9,392 nt of DNA from Deltaproteobacteria bacterium (lineage in GTDB: Bacteria > Desulfobacterota > Desulfovibrionia > Desulfovibrionales > Desulfovibrionaceae): assembly GCA_031280335.1 (NCBI GenBank), contig JAITGZ010000088.1, forward strand, positions 1-9,392, in the 5' to 3' direction. Both the position numbers and the translations under genes were made by a program. Positions 6,572 through 9,392 of the stretch are shown here, piece after piece (positions within the stretch are counted from its first letter, which is position 1; each line of letters starts with the position of its first letter). The notes under the pieces were generated by a model. The model had not been told where the DNA came from and ran no database searches. It saw nothing but the letters and a program-made list of their open reading frames with translations.

Positions 6572-6799
6572 ATGAACGTAAATTTGAAAGCGGAGTTGTT
6601 CAACGCCATTCAGAAATGGCGCAAGGCTAACGGGCTGCACGGCGTTCAGACATGCGGTAGTTGCAGACATGCCGATTCTCGCGAGTTTCCATTGCTGTTT
6701 TGCCTGTTGGCGCAGGATGAAATTAAGTTTCATGATCGGCGTTTTGCGCCGACTGACACCATGCAAATTTGCGACCGATACGAGTCCTCTCTTTTTTGA
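6572..6799 (+). CDS. Small Cys-rich hypothetical protein (CxxC...C...C)
   Basis: This ORF encodes 75 aa that I do not recognise as a named gene. The start at 6572 has GAGGTG 6 nt upstream; the ATG at 6569 is an alternative. The first nine residues (MNVNLKAEL) are shared with the next small ORF because both use the duplicated 5' segment. After that come CGSC (28-31), Cys44 and Cys67 (ICDRYE), spaced like a small zinc-binding knuckle, with His33 nearby. This pattern supports a real protein and suggests metal binding, but no function can be assigned. It lies directly behind the MITE-like element and ends just before the trbM-tail remnant. Confidence 0.55.
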   Translation: MNVNLKAELFNAIQKWRKANGLHGVQTCGSCRHADSREFPLLFCLLAQDEIKFHDRRFAPTDTMQICDRYESSLF

Positions 6800-6807
6800 T
6801 ATGCGGG

Positions 6808-6857
6808 GCACGGAGTACGGGACTCTTAAGTATGAGAATGGGCGTTGGCGCAACTGA
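6808..6857 (+). pseudogene. Duplicated 3' fragment of trbM
   Basis: These bases repeat the last 16 codons of trbM (GTEYGTLKYENGRWRN) and end in TGA, with no upstream trbM sequence. An ATG at 6801 could open an 18-residue peptide, but there is no ribosome binding site before it. It is a by-product of the junction duplication. Confidence 0.75.
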
Positions 6858-6902
6858 AACAATGAGGTGGTCATGATGAACGTAAATTTGAAAGCGGAAC
6901 TG
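6808..6902 (+). repeat. Direct repeat copy 2 (uninterrupted)
   Basis: This is the continuous 95-bp copy of the same junction: trbM tail (6808-6854), stop TGA at 6855-6857, GAGGTGG, then ATGAACGTAAATTTG. It serves as an internal empty-site control for the MITE in copy 1. Homology stops abruptly at both ends. Confidence 0.9.
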
Positions 6903-7079
6903 GAGGCAGCGGCTGCGGCGGTTTTGCGGCAAGCTGAAGAAGCTGATGGGGCATACGGCATACCTGTTGATCCGGATGTGGCGGATTTTATGGGGGCCTT
7001 CCGGGAAGACGCTCTTTCTTTGAGCGATGTCATGGAAGCCGGCGCGCCGGTTGAACAGGAGGAGGCTGCCGATGACTGA
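6876..7079 (+). CDS. Small acidic hypothetical protein upstream of the ArdC-type gene
   Basis: This is a 67-aa protein I cannot name. GAGGTG lies 6 nt before the ATG at 6876 (ATG at 6873 is the alternative). It starts MNVNLKAEL, continues with an Ala/Glu-rich helix (EAAAAAVLRQAEEADGAYG), and then DPDVADFMGAFREDALSLSDVME and a very acidic tail (EQEEAADD). Its stop overlaps the start of the next gene (ATGACTGA), so the two are translated as a coupled pair. The overlap and small acidic nature suggest an accessory partner of, or translational lead-in to, the polyvalent protein. No TM segment or signal peptide is seen. Confidence 0.72.
   Translation: MNVNLKAELEAAAAAVLRQAEEADGAYGIPVDPDVADFMGAFREDALSLSDVMEAGAPVEQEEAADD
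7057..7065 (+). promoter_or_regulatory. Strong ribosome binding site of the ArdC-type gene
   Basis: AGGAGGAGG lies inside the end of the preceding small ORF, 6 nt before the ATG at 7072, and fixes that start. Confidence 0.8.
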
Positions 7080-9392
7080 CAAACCCAAACGCAAGCCTTT
7101 TCATGAAGAGTTTGCGGAAAAGATTATTGAGAGCCTCCAGGCGGGCACTGCCCCCTGGCAACGGCCCTGGCATCCCGGCGTGCATCTCACGCCGCACAAT
7201 CCGGTATCGGGCACGGTCTATAAGGGCGTGAACCGCATCAGCCTGTCCATGTGCGGCCATGACGACCCCCGCTGGATGACCTTCAAACAGGCCAATGATC
7301 AGGGCATGAGCATCATGTCCGGGAGTAAATCCAGGCCAGTTGTCTATTACCAGTTCACAAAGGAAGAGGATCGCCTGGACGAAGACGGCAAACCCGTTCT
7401 TGGTGAAGACGGCAAGGTGTTGAAAAAGACAGTGGAGCTGGAAAGGCCGATCATGCGCTTCATCAGCGTTTTCAATGCCGAACAGATCAAGGGCATGCCG
7501 CCTTTGCAGCTGACGGACAAACCTTTTGAGTGGGATCCGGTGGAAAAGGCCGAAGGCATCCTGGCCGCGTCCGGCGCTGTGATTAAGCATGATCAGAGTG
7601 ACCGGGCCTTTTACCGGCCCTCTACGGATTCCATCCACCTGCCTCCGCGCGCGAACTTTGAGGACGCGGGCAAATATTACTCCACGGCCATACATGAACT
7701 TGGCCATTGGACGGGCCACTCCTCGCGCCTGGACCGGGGCTTTGAGCCGTTCGGCGAAGGATACGCCCGCGAAGAATTGCGGGCGGAAATCGCTTCCTGG
7801 ATGCTTGGGCAGGATATCGGCATCGGCCACGATCCTGGCCAGCACGCGGCCTATGTGGCCTCGTGGATCAAGGCTCTGAAAGATGATCCTTTTGAGATTA
7901 TGCGCGCCTGCCGGGATGCGGAAAGCATCAAGGAGTATGTCATGGGGTTTGGCTTGGAGCGGCAGGTGGAACAGCAGCTTGCCCGCGATAGAGAACTTGA
8001 CGGTCATGGTTTGGAAGGACCTGAAGATATTGCGCATGAACACGCGGCGGCGATGTATCGGAGTCAGGCGGAGACAGTGGAAGAATTTGTGAACAGCATA
8101 CCGCAACACGGCAACATTCAGAAGTCAGTATTTCATCTGCGTTCTGTAAATGGCAATCCTGTGGAACTCGCAACGGATCAGGTCAGGCATATCAGAAGCC
8201 ATCATCCAGATTTCAATGAATGGGAACGCATACCGGATATTGTTGAACATGGCAGGACTATCCCTGTGGGCATTGACAAGTTCACAAACAGCCCGACTAA
8301 AATTTATATTTTGGAAGAAGGCGACAAATCTTTTGTCGTTATCGGTGCATCTGTATCTGGAAGCCAGAGGAAGGAAGGACATATAGCCAGAACTGTTACA
8401 CTGACGGCATTCCATGATGACACAACAAAGGTACTTCATTGGGCAAGTCGCCATGAAAAAGAAAACGCCCTCTCTCCGTCTGATGTTAACCAAACTACCT
8501 CGCGTGCTGACGGATACTCCAGCTTGCCGCGCTCCGCTGATGCGGAGCATCCCACGAACCTTTTCCGAGATGGCGTTCCAGTGTCAATAAATGAACTTGA
8601 TGAGGAAGTCAATGGCTTTTTGCAAGAACGGACAAAAGAAAGAGCCATCACCTATTCGAGCGCCGGTAGGACTCCGGCTTCATCCCCGGCCCGCGAAGGG
8701 GCCGCGCTCTCGAACCTCAGTGACGGCTTGGAAAAGAAATTAAAGACTTTCGATGAAGAAGTCAATGAAATTCTAGGCAGAACACGGGACGAAGAAAAAA
8801 CCTTCCTTGCGCATGAACACGCGGCGGCGATGTATAAGGCGGAGGATCCATCTATTTCTGATTTTGCCCGGCGCGTTGGTCAGGAAGAAAAACAACATAA
8901 ATCCTATTTTGGGCTTATGCCGGATCAAGGCGTCTTTTCCGGGATAGAGGTTATTCTGCCGTCCGATTCCGTTAAACACCGGGATAAACGGCATCCAGAC
9001 ATGACGGATCAGGATATGGACAGGTTGTCGCAGGTACTGGCCGCATTGACTCCAGAACAGGCGTGCCTGCCCCAAAATGATGTACCTCGATTTTCCGGGA
9101 AGGGCATATTGGCCTGGGCTGTTGTTAATGGGCAGGCTTATGGATTGATTCTGGAAAGCGTGTCGCCCGAACGTGTGATCATTGCCTCGTATTTCAAAGA
9201 CCATGAGAATACTGTGCGGGCGTGGTTTGAGCAGGAGGGAGATATAAAAAAGGCTGTCATGACGCCAGCGGCTCTCTGGCCTGCCCAAGCCTCAAAAGAG
9301 GACGTCCTTCATGATCAGCCTTCTGAAGAAAGAATAGCCGAACCTCCAGTTGAAGTCAAGGCAAATTTGGGCGCTGCCAAAGAAAAGACCTT
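7072..9392 (+). CDS. Polyvalent protein: ArdC antirestriction domain + zincin + two PBECR-like toxin domains, 3'-partial
   Basis: The frame is open for 773 codons to the right edge. Residues 8-125 are an ArdC N-domain (ssDNA binding): FAEKIIESLQAGTAPWQRPW, NPVSGTVYKGVNRISL, WMTFKQANDQG, RPVVYY, then FNAEQIKG. Residues about 150-300 are a zincin with HELGH (208-212) and a downstream EELRAEIAS (234-242) that should give the third zinc ligand. ArdC proteins normally end here. Two extra modules follow, each after HEHAAAMY (322-329 and 581-588). Module 1, about 352-460, has VRHIRSHHPD and IPDIVEHGRTI. Module 2, about 622-725, has VKHRDKRHPDMTDQDMDRLSQVL. The H-x3-[HR]HPD pattern, Ile-rich strands and spacing resemble the PBECR (Barnase-EndoU-colicin-RelE-like) nuclease domains of polyvalent proteins described by Iyer and colleagues. 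ArdC and zincin are firm; the toxin calls are inferred. The C-terminus continues outside the window with a Pro/Glu-rich linker. Confidence 0.92.
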   Translation, partial: MTDKPKRKPFHEEFAEKIIESLQAGTAPWQRPWHPGVHLTPHNPVSGTVYKGVNRISLSMCGHDDPRWMTFKQANDQGMSIMSGSKSRPVVYYQFTKEEDRLDEDGKPVLGEDGKVLKKTVELERPIMRFISVFNAEQIKGMPPLQLTDKPFEWDPVEKAEGILAASGAVIKHDQSDRAFYRPSTDSIHLPPRANFEDAGKYYSTAIHELGHWTGHSSRLDRGFEPFGEGYAREELRAEIASWMLGQDIGIGHDPGQHAAYVASWIKALKDDPFEIMRACRDAESIKEYVMGFGLERQVEQQLARDRELDGHGLEGPEDIAHEHAAAMYRSQAETVEEFVNSIPQHGNIQKSVFHLRSVNGNPVELATDQVRHIRSHHPDFNEWERIPDIVEHGRTIPVGIDKFTNSPTKIYILEEGDKSFVVIGASVSGSQRKEGHIARTVTLTAFHDDTTKVLHWASRHEKENALSPSDVNQTTSRADGYSSLPRSADAEHPTNLFRDGVPVSINELDEEVNGFLQERTKERAITYSSAGRTPASSPAREGAALSNLSDGLEKKLKTFDEEVNEILGRTRDEEKTFLAHEHAAAMYKAEDPSISDFARRVGQEEKQHKSYFGLMPDQGVFSGIEVILPSDSVKHRDKRHPDMTDQDMDRLSQVLAALTPEQACLPQNDVPRFSGKGILAWAVVNGQAYGLILESVSPERVIIASYFKDHENTVRAWFEQEGDIKKAVMTPAALWPAQASKEDVLHDQPSEERIAEPPVEVKANLGAAKEKT
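8030..8058 (+). repeat. 29-bp direct repeat, copy 1 (encodes HEHAAAMY)
   Basis: Identical over 29 bp to 8807-8835 and in the same reading frame (777 bp, 259 codons apart). It lies between the zincin and toxin-like module 1. Confidence 0.95.
8531..8548. repeat. Perfect 7-bp hairpin in the inter-module linker
   Basis: GCTCCGC, loop TGAT, GCGGAGC. It is read in frame as part of a linker (RSADAEH) between the two toxin-like modules. Confidence 0.65.
8599..8614 (+). repeat. Short in-frame repeat encoding DEEVN, copy 1
   Basis: GATGAGGAAGTCAATG differs in one base from 8752-8767. It sits at the end of the module-1 unit in the context LDEEVNGFLQERTKE. Confidence 0.7.
8655..8714. repeat. 60-bp GC-rich palindromic structure in the inter-module linker
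   Basis: The outer arms are TTCGAGCGC (8655-8663) and GCGCTCTCGAA (8704-8714), pairing with a 2-nt bulge. They enclose two smaller stems: GCCGG/CCGGC (8662-8666, 8674-8678) and CCCC/GGGG (8684-8687, 8698-8701). It is translated in frame as a low-complexity Ser/Ala/Pro/Arg stretch. Confidence 0.45.
8752..8767 (+). repeat. Short in-frame repeat encoding DEEVN, copy 2
   Basis: This copy is in the context FDEEVNEILGRTRDE, 51 codons after copy 1, and precedes the second HEHAAAMY repeat. Confidence 0.7.
8807..8835 (+). repeat. 29-bp direct repeat, copy 2 (encodes HEHAAAMY)
   Basis: The second identical copy lies just before toxin-like module 2. Flanking DNA is clearly diverged on both sides (IAHEHAAAMYRSQAE against LAHEHAAAMYKAEDP). 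Confidence 0.95.

Larger units (their letters stand above)
6374..6598 (+). repeat. Direct repeat copy 1 (trbM tail + spacer + small-ORF start), split by the MITE
   Basis: Copy 1 consists of 6374-6420 plus 6551-6598, 95 bp once the MITE is removed. Against copy 2 I count five substitutions and no gap: C/T in the trbM tail, A/G and T/C just after, and two at the end (GAGTTG against GAACTG, both Glu-Leu). The repeat carries the last 16 codons of trbM, the spacer with GAGGTGG, and the codons for MMNVNLKAEL. Confidence 0.9.

Noticed and set aside
6533..7033. 166-codon - strand ORF over the two small genes
   Set aside because: It contains the duplicated junction twice in antisense (FKFTFIMTTSLF, FQIYVHHDHLI), as expected for a shadow. 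Both + strand small ORFs have good ribosome binding sites.
7030..8109. 359-codon ORF on the - strand
   Set aside because: It is antisense to the ArdC and zincin coding region, whose + strand frame has strong motifs and a perfect RBS. Composition is typical of a shadow frame.
8773..9288. 171-codon - strand ORF near the right edge
   Set aside because: It is antisense to the second toxin-like module, which continues the open + strand frame without a stop.

Overview
The window is part of a conjugative element, an ICE or conjugative plasmid, of a Gram-negative bacterium. The genes form a P-type (Trb) mating-pair-formation tail, a VirD4-type coupling protein, and then accessory cargo. Gene style suggests a delta-proteobacterium of the Desulfovibrio group, but this is inference from remembered protein resemblance only. 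No 16S or other marker gene is present.

Layout: (1) Bases 1-3007, + strand, hold trbF (5' end cut by the window), trbG and trbI. They are tightly packed: the trbG RBS lies on the trbF stop, and trbG and trbI share a TAATG. These encode the VirB8-, VirB9- and VirB10-like parts of the type IV secretion channel. No trbH lies between trbG and trbI. (2) Bases 3020-3699, - strand, hold a toxin-first HigBA/RelE-type toxin-antitoxin pair inserted between trbI and traG. It has a strong-looking promoter with an 8-bp inverted repeat between and over its hexamers. (3) Bases 3713-6423, + strand, hold traG (coupling ATPase) and trbM (secreted, Cys-rich). (4) Bases 6374-6902 are a rearranged junction. The last 16 codons of trbM, the spacer, and the RBS plus first codons of a small ORF occur twice. 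The first copy is interrupted by a 132-bp MITE-like element whose insertion at a TA dinucleotide can be read directly by comparison with the uninterrupted second copy. Between and after the copies lie two small ORFs, one with a CxxC...C...C pattern and one acidic. (5) From 7072 to the right edge, with no stop, runs one long gene for a polyvalent protein. It has an ArdC-type antirestriction N-domain, an HELGH zincin, and two downstream nuclease-toxin-like modules, each introduced by an identical 29-bp DNA repeat encoding HEHAAAMY.

Taken together, trbF-G-I, TraG and TrbM build and serve the mating channel. The toxin-antitoxin pair probably stabilises the element. The polyvalent protein is the kind of large effector that is thought to enter or act early in the new host to blunt restriction and other defences. 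The most noteworthy points are the tandem-toxin polyvalent protein with its DNA-identical module boundaries, the MITE with an internal empty-site control, and the toxin-antitoxin promoter that predicts a leaderless toxin mRNA.
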